A DNA stretch of 64,000 bases from Chitinophaga sp. 180180018-3 (GCF_037893185.1 NZ_CP140772.1:4278001-4342000); one strand, 5' to 3'. Positions 1 to 8,921 are shown, counted from the stretch's first letter. Notes: generated from the sequence alone by a model not told the origin. Numbers and translations: made by a program.

Positions 1-2
1 AG

Positions 3-350
3 GGGAAACTGAATTATGTGTGGGGTATTTATGTAGAAGATGAAATTGCCGGTGTCATCACACTCACACCTCAGGACGACATTTACCGCCATTCCGCTGA
101 AATCGGTTACTGGCTGGGCATTCCGTATCATGGCAAAGGCGTTATGACGGAAGCTGTATCATTGCTCACGGAATACGCCTTCAGGGAGCTAAACATTCAT
201 CGTATCTATGCAGGAGTGTTTGCTTATAATGAAGCCTCCAAAAAAGTGTTGCAGAAAAGCGGGTTCCACCTGGAGGCCATCAAAATAAAAGCTATCATCA
301 AAAACGGTACCCTGCTTGATGAACATCTCATGGTTAAAATGAATATCTGA
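3..350 (+). CDS. GNAT N-acetyltransferase, 5' end outside window
   Basis: C-terminal part of a RimJ/RimL-type GNAT acetyltransferase, which moves an acetyl group from acetyl-CoA to an amine. The reading frame stays open to the left window edge, so the GTG at 18 is probably internal and the true start lies upstream. The fold is recognisable from the IGYWLG strand, the acetyl-CoA pyrophosphate loop YHGKGVMTEA (family pattern Q/RxxGxG/A) and the typical C-terminal stretch with N-EAS-KVLQKSGF. The substrate (ribosomal protein, antibiotic or small molecule) cannot be told. No partner gene is visible downstream; about 240 bases separate it from the next gene. Confidence 0.85.
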   Translation, partial: GKLNYVWGIYVEDEIAGVITLTPQDDIYRHSAEIGYWLGIPYHGKGVMTEAVSLLTEYAFRELNIHRIYAGVFAYNEASKKVLQKSGFHLEAIKIKAIIKNGTLLDEHLMVKMNI

Positions 351-589
351 TGACGGATCAAACTTTGATAGTGTCTGAACGGATAATAAATACTTATCAG
401 GATAAAATACTACTCACCAATGTTACACAGAATCATTTATGTTTGCAACCTGCTGAATGCTGTGTAAAACCCGGTTTGTCTAATCCGTTCTGAATCAGCG
501 ATGACTGAACAGATGATAAGTATGTAGCAGGTAAAGTGTTCTCACAAATGAATAAATCCACCCCTGGTTTATCCTTAAAAATTATCAAT

Positions 590-1768
590 ATGCGATATGC
601 ATGGCTTTTCCCGGTGTTTTTCTTCCTATCTCTGCCATTTGCTCAATGTCAACAAACCAGTATGCTGGTACTGCCGGGTATCAGGGTGCCTGTTTTGGAT
701 ACTGCTGCGAACGCACAACTTTTGAGAGACCTCAATGAGTTTCTGTCAAACAAAAACAAACCAGTTGATAGTAACACCCTGGTAGCGCCGGCACATGCAC
801 TGGAAACTGCTGCTTTACTTGATGAAATGAAAGACATCGAAAAAAGTACTAATTATAAGAACGATAATTTTTACCGCTGCTATTTGAACAATTTAATTGC
901 TCAACAAGACGGCCTTTTCTCTATTCAACTTTCCTATATAGGCGTACATGACAGCACTTCTCTATTGAGAGGGAGCTTCCACCTTCTCGCTCAAAAGTCT
1001 GGTGGCCGTTATTACTTTTACTCGCCGTTGGAACAAATCACAAAGTCATGGAAAGTTAAAAAGAGCGGTAATATTGTCTTTCATTACAAAGATCGGATAA
1101 ACGAAGCGCAGGCAAACTCCTATGTACAAGTAGTAAAAAAATTCGATGAGAAACTGGGAATTTCCGGTCGTACCATGGAGTTTTATTGCTGCGATAATTT
1201 CGGAGAGGCGCAGGAGCTTGTTGGTGTACAGTATAAGAAAGATTATAATGGCATTGCTTACAACTCTTTGTCTGCTTTTCATAAAGATAAGAGCATATGT
1301 GTTGCGGGATCCCGTAATAATAACGGGTTTAATGAAGTGGATATTCATGACCTGTGGCACGACAGATTGCATAGCACAGTTGCGGTTGATCAGATCAACC
1401 GTCCTGTGGATGAAGGATGTGCCTACTTATATGGCGGCAGCTGGGGTATTTCATGGCCCGCTATCCTGGATACCATCAGGCATTACGCGTCCATTCATCC
1501 GGATGCCAATTGGCTGAACCTGTATAATGAGTCTTTTAATTTTTCAGCGGCCAATCAGCCTCCTTTGAATGCCGATTTCATGATAAATGCGTTAATCGTA
1601 AAAATGATCGAAAAGGAAAAAGGGTTTCCGAAAGTCATGGAATTATTATGCTGCGGGAAGGCCGAAAGCGGGAATGAAAACTATTTTCGGGCTTTAACCA
1701 GGATAACCGGTATTACAAAGGAGAATTTTAATGCTACCGTGCAGTCATTGATAGCTAAAGCTGAATAA
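590..1768 (+). CDS. Secreted protein with degenerate peptidase-MA-like motif
   Basis: A 392-residue exported protein of unknown function. The frame is open from a GTG at 536 and an ATG at 548, but the ATG at 590 puts a normal signal peptide (MRYAWLFPVFFFLSLPFAQC) at the N-terminus and is preferred; the cysteine could be a lipidation site although the lipobox is poor. The middle carries HDLWHDRLH followed about 20 residues later by VDEGCAYLYGG, an arrangement resembling the HExxH...E layout of gluzincin peptidases, but the catalytic Glu of HExxH is Asp here. It may be an inactive or altered metallopeptidase. It stands alone, with non-coding DNA on both sides. Confidence 0.6.
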   Translation: MRYAWLFPVFFFLSLPFAQCQQTSMLVLPGIRVPVLDTAANAQLLRDLNEFLSNKNKPVDSNTLVAPAHALETAALLDEMKDIEKSTNYKNDNFYRCYLNNLIAQQDGLFSIQLSYIGVHDSTSLLRGSFHLLAQKSGGRYYFYSPLEQITKSWKVKKSGNIVFHYKDRINEAQANSYVQVVKKFDEKLGISGRTMEFYCCDNFGEAQELVGVQYKKDYNGIAYNSLSAFHKDKSICVAGSRNNNGFNEVDIHDLWHDRLHSTVAVDQINRPVDEGCAYLYGGSWGISWPAILDTIRHYASIHPDANWLNLYNESFNFSAANQPPLNADFMINALIVKMIEKEKGFPKVMELLCCGKAESGNENYFRALTRITGITKENFNATVQSLIAKAE

Positions 1769-1932
1769 ACGCAATAACAGGAGCCGGCTACCCATAACCA
1801 CAATACTGGCAGACCCCGCCAATACTTTTTTCTTTCTGACCTTATGTTCCCGGCTCTTCCCTGCTATCTTTTGAACAGAAAGATGACAAACAACTGAATA
1901 ATCCCCCATTTATTACCTCCAGTTGCTAAATA

Positions 1933-1960
1933 ACAACTACAAGTAGCGTAATTACAACTA
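1933..1960. promoter_or_regulatory. Direct repeats upstream of HTH gene, possible operator
   Basis: Two copies of ACAACTA (1933-1939 and 1954-1960) lie 21 bases apart, about two helical turns. The first also forms an inverted repeat with AGTTG at 1921-1925. Downstream are a TTTTTG (1973-1978) and TATCTTTA (2002-2009) that loosely resemble a Bacteroidota promoter with a spacer slightly too long. An autoregulatory operator for the XRE domain protein is a guess from position only. Confidence 0.25.
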
Positions 1961-2037
1961 ATAGGAGCCTCGTTTTTGCTGATTCCAGCAAGGAAACAGA
2001 ATATCTTTACAGTGTCGAAAAAATAAAAAATAAAAGT

Positions 2038-2964
2038 ATGGATACTAAGATAATCGGGGGCAAAATTGCCAAAGCACGAAAGGCAGTAAATATGTCTCAG
2101 GCGCAACTTGCCCAACAGCTGTTTATTAGCGCCCAGGCAGTTGGGAAATGGGAACGTGGAGAATCTATGCCGGATATTACCACCTTTAACCGTCTTGCCG
2201 ACATTCTGGGCGTTGATCTTAACTATTTTTCGGAAAACGGCGCATCTGCCGTCAGTGAAATGCCGCCCCTTGAATCCCTCGCGAAACAACCAATGCAGGA
2301 GGCTGCTCCTCTCCCTCGCTCCGGCCGTCAGATAGAGATCAACCTTACTGCAGCCAATCTGCAGGACAGCGACTTTGCCGGCGTCATTCTCCACAATGGC
2401 AAGTTCAAGGCAAGCCAGCTACGCGGAGCTAATTTCGCCGGCGCAGATCTGACCGGTAGTCTGTTTGAGGTCATCGATGCACGCCAGACCAATTTTGACG
2501 ATGCCAACCTGACCGACTGCCACTTTTCCGTCACGGAGCTTTCGGAAGCCAGCTTCTGTAACTCCATCCTGGTGCGTACTTCCCTGAGTATGTCTGGACA
2601 AGGCGCGAAATTCAGGGATGTAAAGCTGATTGATGTCAAAATAATCAAGACCGACCTGAGAAAAACAATCTTTGAGAACTGTACCTTCAACGGCACTGAT
2701 TTCACGTACTGCGATCTGCGGGGAATCCGCTTCGACGGGCAGAGTTTCATCGATGTTAAGTTTGATAAGTCTGCACTGAACGACGTTTCATTCAGGGGCG
2801 CAACATTCAGAAACGTATCATTTACCCCGCCTTTCTCGCTGACAAACAAAGCATTTCTGGCCATGAAAACCATCTGCTTTGACGGAGCAACGATGGACAA
2901 GCTAACCTATGTTGTACTTAAAGGGTTAGGGGTCATCGACCTGTCGAAGGTTACAGTTATATAA
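2038..2964 (+). CDS. XRE-type HTH and pentapeptide-repeat fusion protein
   Basis: A 308-residue protein. Residues about 5-65 form a Cro/CI-type helix-turn-helix (MSQAQLAQQLFISAQAVGKWERGE). After a linker, residues about 98-275 are pentapeptide repeats of the A(D/N)LxX kind (for example GANFAGADLTGSLF and GTDFTYCDLRGIRF), which fold as a right-handed beta helix. Free pentapeptide proteins such as Qnr, McbG and AlbG mimic DNA and protect gyrase; whether this one does so is unknown. It is followed after 11 bases by an ABC exporter pair, suggesting a regulator or protection factor of a drug or toxin efflux operon. It starts at ATG 2038; there is no signal peptide. Confidence 0.85.
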   Translation: MDTKIIGGKIAKARKAVNMSQAQLAQQLFISAQAVGKWERGESMPDITTFNRLADILGVDLNYFSENGASAVSEMPPLESLAKQPMQEAAPLPRSGRQIEINLTAANLQDSDFAGVILHNGKFKASQLRGANFAGADLTGSLFEVIDARQTNFDDANLTDCHFSVTELSEASFCNSILVRTSLSMSGQGAKFRDVKLIDVKIIKTDLRKTIFENCTFNGTDFTYCDLRGIRFDGQSFIDVKFDKSALNDVSFRGATFRNVSFTPPFSLTNKAFLAMKTICFDGATMDKLTYVVLKGLGVIDLSKVTVI

Positions 2965-2975
2965 AAAGTAAGCAT

Positions 2976-3737
2976 ATGCAAAACAACTCCATTCAAGTGA
3001 AAGGACTGCAAAAGTCCTATAGGCAGCTCCATGTCCTGAAGGGCGTAGATTTCGAGGTGGCAAAGGGTAGCATTTTTGCCCTGCTCGGATCTAATGGTGC
3101 GGGCAAGACAACGATTGTCAAAATTCTCACCACACTGCTTAAACAGGATGGTGGAACCGTCACCGTAAACGGATTCGATGTGATGTCTAATCCCGGCAAC
3201 GTGCGGCAATCTATCAGCCTGACCGGGCAGTTTGCCGCGGTAGATGAAATATTGACCGGCTGGGAAAACCTGGTCATGATTGCCCGGCTGCGGCATCTCA
3301 AAAATCCGCGCAAGATTGCGAATGATCTGCTGAACCGCTTCGGCCTCGCCGATGCCGCCAATCGCAGGGCTGCTACTTATTCAGGCGGCATGCGCCGCAG
3401 GCTCGATATTGCCATGAGCCTTGTCGGAAACTCGCAGCTTATTTTCCTCGACGAGCCAACCGCCGGACTGGACCCCGAGGCCCGGATTGAGGTTTGGAAA
3501 ATTGTGAAGGAGCTTTCAGGTAGTGGAACAACCGTATTCCTGACCACTCAGTATCTGGAGGAAGCTGAACAGCTCGCCGATAGAATTGCCATTCTTCATA
3601 AGGGTAAAATCATCGTGAGCGGCACACTTCCTGAGCTGAAAAAATTATTCCCGCCCGCACAGGTAGAATACATTGAAAAACAGCCCACGCTGGAAGAGAT
3701 ATTTCTTACAATTATTAACAACAAAACAGCAAACTAA
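2976..3737 (+). CDS. ABC exporter ATPase, DrrA-like
   Basis: A 253-residue ATP-binding subunit of an ABC-2 type exporter, of the daunorubicin/multidrug (DrrA) group. Walker A GSNGAGKTT is at residues 38-46, the Q-loop glutamine is near 85, the signature SGGMR at 136-140 and Walker B LIFLDE at 155-160, followed by the D-loop; all look intact. It is shorter than the roughly 330 residues of DrrA because most of the C-terminal accessory domain is missing. Its stop codon directly abuts the ATG of the permease gene, so the two are made together. The exported substrate is unknown. Confidence 0.9.
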   Translation: MQNNSIQVKGLQKSYRQLHVLKGVDFEVAKGSIFALLGSNGAGKTTIVKILTTLLKQDGGTVTVNGFDVMSNPGNVRQSISLTGQFAAVDEILTGWENLVMIARLRHLKNPRKIANDLLNRFGLADAANRRAATYSGGMRRRLDIAMSLVGNSQLIFLDEPTAGLDPEARIEVWKIVKELSGSGTTVFLTTQYLEEAEQLADRIAILHKGKIIVSGTLPELKKLFPPAQVEYIEKQPTLEEIFLTIINNKTAN

Positions 3738-4502
3738 ATGGAAACGGTAAAAAACTATTTCTTCACGGATGTAAGCGTTATGCTTGGACGTTCCCTGCGC
3801 CATGTTTTCCGCAGCCTGGACACCATCATCACGGTCACCATCATGCCCATCGCCATGATGCTGTTGTTCGTGTATGTGTTTGGTGGCGCCATTCAAACCG
3901 GCACCGATAACTATGTGAATTATCTGTTGCCTGGGATACTGCTGATTGCCGTTGCAAATAGCATAGGCTACGTCTCTTACCGCTTGTTCCAGGATGTACA
4001 ACGGGGCATATTCGAGCGTTTCAATTCTATGCCTATTGCGCGCTCTGCCGCGCTGTGGGGGCATGTGCTGACTGCTTTGGTATCTAACGCCATTTCGCTT
4101 ACCGTCATCGTGCTCATAGCACTCATAATGGGCTTCCGTTCTTCTGCAGGGGTATTGTCGTGGTTAGCCGTGGCCGGTATCATCGGCATGTTTACTCTGT
4201 CCCTGACATGGGTGGCAGCGATTGCCGGATTATCTGCAAAAACAATAGATGGCGCAAGTGTGATCGCTTATCCGATTCACTTCCTGCCATTACTCAGCTC
4301 AGCATTTGTGCCCACGAAGTCGATGCCATCAGACGTTCGGGCTTTTGCCGAAAATCAGCCGGTGACCTCATTCGTAGAAGCCATACGTGCATTACTGTCT
4401 GGCCAGCCTGTTGGCAACAACATCTGGCTTGCGCTCGCATGGAGCATCGGGATTATGCTCGTGGCTTATGCATTTGCGATGAGCGTGTATAGAAACCGGT
4501 GA
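3738..4502 (+). CDS. ABC-2 type exporter permease, DrrB-like
   Basis: A 254-residue integral membrane protein with about six hydrophobic segments, of the ABC-2 (DrrB) permease family. The conserved N-terminal stretch R-LRHVFRSLDTIITVTIMP and the FERFNSMPIARSAA loop are typical. It begins immediately after the stop of the ATPase gene with no spacer. With that ATPase it should form a homodimeric exporter in the inner membrane. The substrate is unknown; the pentapeptide protein upstream hints at a DNA-targeting antibiotic, which is an inference. A strong hairpin follows at 4549. Confidence 0.88.
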   Translation: METVKNYFFTDVSVMLGRSLRHVFRSLDTIITVTIMPIAMMLLFVYVFGGAIQTGTDNYVNYLLPGILLIAVANSIGYVSYRLFQDVQRGIFERFNSMPIARSAALWGHVLTALVSNAISLTVIVLIALIMGFRSSAGVLSWLAVAGIIGMFTLSLTWVAAIAGLSAKTIDGASVIAYPIHFLPLLSSAFVPTKSMPSDVRAFAENQPVTSFVEAIRALLSGQPVGNNIWLALAWSIGIMLVAYAFAMSVYRNR

Positions 4503-4548
4503 TAACGGATCATTTTCAAAATGGCTGCTGGCCAAACGCCACGCTGAT

Positions 4549-4572
4549 AAACCTGTGCCAGGCACAGGTTTT
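4549..4572. terminator. Bidirectional terminator between convergent genes
   Basis: Perfect inverted repeat AAACCTGTGCC / GGCACAGGTTT around a central A (4549-4571), with a TTTT tract on the plus strand and TTT on the minus strand. It sits exactly between the convergent ends of the ABC permease gene (4502) and the AraC gene (4578). Confidence 0.75.
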
Positions 4573-4577
4573 AAACG

Positions 4578-5507
4578 TTAGCACCTGCCCGACTTCCTGA
4601 ACTCTAATGGCGAAATATTCGTCTTTGTCCTGAATAATTTAGAGAACGACTGCGGATATTCGAATCCCAGTTCAAAAGCGATTTCATTGACGGTTAAATC
4701 TGTCATGATCAGTCTCTCTTTCGCCTTCTCTATAATCTTCTCCTGTATATGCTGCTGCGTGCTGTTACCAGTAAGCGTTTTGAGCAAACTACTCAGATAA
4801 TTAGGAGAAATATTCAGCTGACCGGATATATCCTTTACCGTAGGTATTCCGTGCTCTTCCAGCGCTTCCTGTGTAAATGCCTTTTCCAGCAATGCCTCCA
4901 GCTGGCTCAGGATACCGTGGTGGGTAATTTCACGGGTAATGAATTGCCGCTGGTAAAAACGCTCTGCATATCCCAGCAAGGATTCGATAAGGGAAATAAT
5001 AATCCCCTGGCTGAATTTATCAATGTTCGCACTATATTCCTGTTCAATATTCCTGAATAACCCACTGATAGTCTGCTCTTCACTGTCAGAAAGGAATAAG
5101 GCTTCATTCACTTTATAATCAAAGAACTCATACTGCCTTATTTTCAACGCAAGAGGATGTTTCCAGAGAAAGTCCGGATGGAGCAGCAGCATCCATCCAG
5201 ACCTATTCACTCCTTCCACCTGATCGGCAATAAAACTAACAACCTGCCCGGGTGCAATAAAATTCATCATCCCTTTATCAAAATCATATTCCTGCTGCCC
5301 ATAATTCATTTTCAAACAATACTGCGTGAACCTGCTCATACCTATAAAATAGAAATCAGCAGCCCCCACTATATTTACATGCTCAGGCAACTCCTTTAAT
5401 TCAGCAATATTGAGCACACTGATAAGCGGATGCTTTGCATCAGGCAAACCTTTCAGCCGTAACAGCTCCTGTATGCCTTTTACTCTCAACGGAAGGTTTC
5501 CGGCCAT
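4578..5507 (-). CDS. AraC-family transcriptional regulator
   Basis: A 309-residue regulator. The C-terminal hundred residues hold the two helix-turn-helix motifs of the AraC family, including NISPNYLSSLLKTLTG and the conserved second motif VNEIAFELGFEYPQSFSKLFR ending in ISPLEFR. The N-terminal portion is a cupin-like sensor domain of the type found in Bacteroidota AraC proteins. It starts 5 bases after the stop of the NmrA-type reductase gene on the same strand, so the two form an operon and the regulator probably controls it. The inducer is unknown. Confidence 0.88.
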   Translation of the reverse strand: MAGNLPLRVKGIQELLRLKGLPDAKHPLISVLNIAELKELPEHVNIVGAADFYFIGMSRFTQYCLKMNYGQQEYDFDKGMMNFIAPGQVVSFIADQVEGVNRSGWMLLLHPDFLWKHPLALKIRQYEFFDYKVNEALFLSDSEEQTISGLFRNIEQEYSANIDKFSQGIIISLIESLLGYAERFYQRQFITREITHHGILSQLEALLEKAFTQEALEEHGIPTVKDISGQLNISPNYLSSLLKTLTGNSTQQHIQEKIIEKAKERLIMTDLTVNEIAFELGFEYPQSFSKLFRTKTNISPLEFRKSGRC

Positions 5508-5512
5508 AATAT

Positions 5513-6376
5513 TTAGTTTTGATGATACCAGGTAGCGTACTCCCTGGCAAAGTCCTGCAGCTTTCGTTTTCCTGATACAGGTTTGTTAAGACGGTAATCC
5601 CGCTGGGCTTTTCCATTATGCATATTTTCCTGCATTTCTACCAGTAATCCGGCTACTGCAGGAGATACGCCACTGGCTTCCAGCGCTTGTTTTATTTGTG
5701 CTCCGGGAACTGCTATCCATTGGAGGTCTGGTATGCCAATAGCCTCTCCTATAATTTGCGCAGCCCGTGTACAGGTTAGTTCCTCGCTGACCACGTATAA
5801 CACCTTCAGGCCTGCGACTGCCGGCATATTGACGTCTTCCGCAATGGCGGCGGCAATGTCTTCAGGGGCCACAAAAGCCACTATATCATCTCCACCATAA
5901 TTGGATATAATCATACGCTGGTACCGGATCATATCTTTAAGATGATAGAAATTACTATAGAAAGGTCCCGGTCGCACAAAGGTAACAGATACCTCCCCAA
6001 GTGTCTCAAACTTTTTCTCCGGCTGTACAGTATCCAGCAGATGCGCTACCCACCCGGAAAGCACGATTACACGCTTTACCCCTGTTTCCCTTATTGCCTG
6101 CACATAATTATCCATATTGCGATCCCACGCCTCCAGATCCTTTGCGGTGAAATCCAACGGGTTCATACAATAAACAACATCAGCTCCTGTAAAGGTTTTA
6201 ATAAGGAAAGACGGATTCTGAATGTTGCCAATAGCGGGTTCAGCGCCCATAGCCTGTATCTGCACCTGTTTGCCGGGATCTGAACTAATGAGGGTGACCT
6301 GATGCCCCTCGTTCACCAATATTTCTGCGAGTGGTTTACTGATGTTTCCGAGAGAGCCGGTAAGTACAATTTTCAT
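5513..6376 (-). CDS. NmrA-like NAD(P)-binding oxidoreductase
   Basis: A 287-residue atypical short-chain dehydrogenase of the NmrA/quinone-reductase-2 group. The N-terminus MKIVLTGSLGNISKPLA gives the dinucleotide-binding loop in the NmrA-type form, and VKRVIVLSG and FVRPGPFYSNF match family strands. There is no YxxxK pair of classical SDRs. Members act as NADPH-dependent quinone reductases or as redox sensors without catalysis. It precedes the AraC gene in a two-gene operon and is divergent from the small membrane protein/XRE pair. Confidence 0.85.
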   Translation of the reverse strand: MKIVLTGSLGNISKPLAEILVNEGHQVTLISSDPGKQVQIQAMGAEPAIGNIQNPSFLIKTFTGADVVYCMNPLDFTAKDLEAWDRNMDNYVQAIRETGVKRVIVLSGWVAHLLDTVQPEKKFETLGEVSVTFVRPGPFYSNFYHLKDMIRYQRMIISNYGGDDIVAFVAPEDIAAAIAEDVNMPAVAGLKVLYVVSEELTCTRAAQIIGEAIGIPDLQWIAVPGAQIKQALEASGVSPAVAGLLVEMQENMHNGKAQRDYRLNKPVSGKRKLQDFAREYATWYHQN

Positions 6377-6565
6377 TTTTTAAACGTTTAATGCACTCAA
6401 AGGTCCGCCGTAATGCCTGCGTAAAAGTGTTCAGATCTCAGAAGATTGTATGAAAATGTATGGTTGTTTTTAGGAAGATGGTCTTTTAACGCTGGTGCGT
6501 CTAAGTCAATCTTTTTATCTAGAATGTAAAATATACTTGTCTTTTTGAAAAGTTTACATAACTTT

Positions 6566-6922
6566 ATGAAAACTAAACCTAACACCATGTTTACAAAATC
6601 AAAAAGCCTTACCAGGCTGTTTATTTTCCAGAAATATGTAGGTATCCTTTGTATCCTTATTGCCATACCTATTCTTCTGTTTGATATGCATAAGGACATG
6701 ACGCTGTTACTGGGGCTCTTCCTGTTATTTACAGCTCCCGGGAAACAAGAAGATGAAAGATCGTTAAGCTTGAAAACATCGTCGCTTTATATTTCATTCA
6801 TTTTAACTTATGCTTTTAAGATGCTAAGTTCAAATCTCATAACAGAGGTCAATCACTTCATGATATTAGTCTTTTCTCTTTCCCTGATAATTTACTACAT
6901 CCGGTTTTATTCTTTCAGATAA
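6566..6922 (+). CDS. Small integral membrane protein paired with XRE regulator
   Basis: A 118-residue protein with about four hydrophobic segments (roughly residues 18-38, 42-60, 72-90 and 97-112) and no signal-peptide cleavage site. A TTG at 6545 would extend it by seven residues, but the ATG at 6566 is preferred. The composition is AT-rich compared with flanking genes. It lies 10 bases upstream of a 67-residue XRE repressor. Such membrane protein/small HTH pairs are common in Bacteroidota and Firmicutes, with the membrane protein suspected to sense or titrate; no function is established here. A TATACTTG at 6532-6539 is one mismatch from the TAnnTTTG -7 element. Confidence 0.7.
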   Translation: MKTKPNTMFTKSKSLTRLFIFQKYVGILCILIAIPILLFDMHKDMTLLLGLFLLFTAPGKQEDERSLSLKTSSLYISFILTYAFKMLSSNLITEVNHFMILVFSLSLIIYYIRFYSFR

Positions 6923-6932
6923 TTAACTCAAA

Positions 6933-7136
6933 ATGACTAATTCGATAAAAGTCGAGCGTGCAAAGAAAAACCTTACCCAGGCTGATTTGGCAGAGAAAGT
7001 GAACGTGTCGCGGCAGACTATCAATTCAATTGAAATTGGAAAATTCATTCCGTCTACATTGCTTGCTTTGAAAATCGCCAGGTTTTTTCAATGCACCGTG
7101 GATGATATATTCAAACTTGAAGAAAATGATTTTTGA
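6933..7136 (+). CDS. Small XRE-family transcriptional regulator
   Basis: A 67-residue stand-alone Cro/CI-type helix-turn-helix protein of the YozG-like group. Recognition region LTQADLAEKVNVSRQTINSIEIG is at residues 14-36, followed by FIPSTLLALKIARFFQCTVDDIF, the normal C-terminus for this family. It is downstream of and probably co-transcribed with the small membrane protein, and is followed by a strong hairpin at 7190. Likely regulates its own operon. Confidence 0.88.
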   Translation: MTNSIKVERAKKNLTQADLAEKVNVSRQTINSIEIGKFIPSTLLALKIARFFQCTVDDIFKLEENDF

Positions 7137-7189
7137 GTATATCGTCTTTTCCTGAGAAAGAATTGCAGTGAGAGGCTATAAAACAAAGA

Positions 7190-7211
7190 AGCCTTCTTCC
7201 GAAGGCTTTTT
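7190..7211 (+). terminator. Rho-independent terminator
   Basis: Inverted repeat AGCCTTC-TTCC-GAAGGCT (7190-7207) followed by a T tract to 7211. It closes the membrane protein/XRE operon, 53 bases after the stop codon. Confidence 0.8.
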
Positions 7212-7235
7212 GCATGGCGTGCCACTTTTAAATAC

Positions 7236-8921
7236 CTATTTCCGGCTTAGTACTTTTAGTAAAGCGGCATTAAGCCATTCTTCACTTTTGGGAAAGTCGG
7301 CATAACTATGAATATCCGTGAGTAGCTTATCATCAGGATCAATACCGGCAGTTTGCAAAATGGCGTAGTCCTGTAATGATTCAGCAAATACTTCCCAGCG
7401 GATGGAATCGATAGGGCCATCGGGACCGGGATAAATCTCAAAGGGATCGCCGTAAGGAATGCCGGGATACGCGGCGGCACTGCCGTCAGTAAAGGGATCC
7501 AGGGTTTCTTCTTTTTCTATCTTATGCCAGTAATTAAAGCCCCAATGTAAAAAACCTTTTGCCTGGAGTTTGTAAAACAGCCAGCCCGACATGCGTACTT
7601 TGGGCAATGGTGTATCAAAGAAACGATTTAACCACGGCCCCTGCGGACCACAGCAGAAATATACCCAATGCGGTATTTTTTCATTGATATAAGCCTGTGC
7701 AGCATCTATCAATGGCACAGGAATATCCGTCAGCCCCTGACGGCCATAGGCTATATCACTGAGAGCATCCATCACCTTCATCCAGGGCGCCAGGTCTCGT
7801 AGTATCTGTCTTGCCCGCCGGTAGTTTTCTACATGCTCGGCACTGCCGGGCTCATCTGATAAATGAAAATAAGAATCCGTTAGTATTTTCTCCTGCTCCA
7901 GAAAATGATGAAACTCCGGAAGAAATTGTTGCAGAAAATGGATGTAAACGGGCGAAGTGGCACTGATATCCGGTGGCCACAACATATCGTAATGATCATC
8001 TTTTTTCGTGTATATACGCATGGGATTCTTAACGCCCCAATAGATCCACAAATGTGACCATTCAAATTTTTTAAAGCCGATGGCTTTGCACATATCCACA
8101 AAACGCTTTACCATGGCCCAATCGAATCGATATGTACCGGGCGATATTTCATCTACAGTAAGCAGCTGGCAGGGACGTTTGAATGTTTCCCTTCTGTCAA
8201 AAAAAACAGGTACATATACCACATCGGAACCGTGATCCAGCATGTCTTCCAACTGTGCTTTAGTGAGGCTCCACCAGCGTTCGTCGAACATACCTGTTTT
8301 ATAATAGTCCCAGGTAGCTTCTCCTCTCCACCAATGCGTTACGGGGAAATCGCGACGGGGTTTTACCACCAGTTTGCTGACAGTGATTTCCAATGGTAGT
8401 ATCACTTCCTTTTTTTCCTGACCATAGGTGAGATATACTTTATAAAGATGTTTACCTGGCGATATATCCGCCGGTATCTGCAGCGTGATCCAGAAGGACC
8501 GGCTGGCAAAAGGGTTGGCTTCTACCGTCGACAAGGGCCATAGCGGGTCTGGCACGAGGCCGGGAAGATAATCGGTGCCATCCAGTTCCTGCCGCGCAGT
8601 ATTGGGTGTAAAATGATGCATGGGCACCAGGCCGGCGTACCGGATACGTGGTTGCAGCTGCTCCGCTCCTTCCAGGCGGCAGCTCAGCTGCGAGGGCCTT
8701 GTTGTATTATTGCGGAAACAGGCCTGAAAAGAAATTCTGCTGTTGCGTGCAGCCAGTAGCGCCAAAGCAGGTTTGCCGGGAGGCGATTGCGGGAATACCC
8801 GGTGCAGAGATGTTTCCAGCCAGCAGGAAAAGGTAGTGTCTGCTGCCATGCCATTGGCCTGTTTGCCTGATACTAACGTTAACAGGCATACGAAACTTCC
8901 GATGATGATGTGTTTTAGCAT
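7236..8921 (-). CDS. Secreted GH123-like glycoside hydrolase (DUF4091)
   Basis: A 561-residue secreted protein. The open frame extends upstream to 8999, but the ATG at 8921 gives a standard signal peptide (MLKHIIIGSFVCLLTLVSG) and is preceded by GGAAAG. After an N-terminal beta-sandwich comes a TIM-barrel region with YFHLSDEPGS, the Asp-Glu pair expected of the GH123/DUF4091 group, whose characterised members are beta-N-acetylgalactosaminidases that use substrate-assisted catalysis. The C-terminal SIRWEVFAESLQDYAIL is a hallmark of DUF4091. Substrate is not certain. It is divergent from an AraC regulator, which probably controls it, and adjoins the large glycan locus. Confidence 0.8.
   Translation of the reverse strand: MLKHIIIGSFVCLLTLVSGKQANGMAADTTFSCWLETSLHRVFPQSPPGKPALALLAARNSRISFQACFRNNTTRPSQLSCRLEGAEQLQPRIRYAGLVPMHHFTPNTARQELDGTDYLPGLVPDPLWPLSTVEANPFASRSFWITLQIPADISPGKHLYKVYLTYGQEKKEVILPLEITVSKLVVKPRRDFPVTHWWRGEATWDYYKTGMFDERWWSLTKAQLEDMLDHGSDVVYVPVFFDRRETFKRPCQLLTVDEISPGTYRFDWAMVKRFVDMCKAIGFKKFEWSHLWIYWGVKNPMRIYTKKDDHYDMLWPPDISATSPVYIHFLQQFLPEFHHFLEQEKILTDSYFHLSDEPGSAEHVENYRRARQILRDLAPWMKVMDALSDIAYGRQGLTDIPVPLIDAAQAYINEKIPHWVYFCCGPQGPWLNRFFDTPLPKVRMSGWLFYKLQAKGFLHWGFNYWHKIEKEETLDPFTDGSAAAYPGIPYGDPFEIYPGPDGPIDSIRWEVFAESLQDYAILQTAGIDPDDKLLTDIHSYADFPKSEEWLNAALLKVLSRK

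Noticed and set aside
438..445. TATGTTTG as promoter -7 for the secreted protein gene
   Set aside because: No TTTG lies 19-21 bases upstream and it is about 145 bases from the chosen start; not listed as a feature.
1046..1372. 108-codon minus-strand frame inside the secreted protein gene
   Set aside because: Antisense shadow with no motif and no independent signals.
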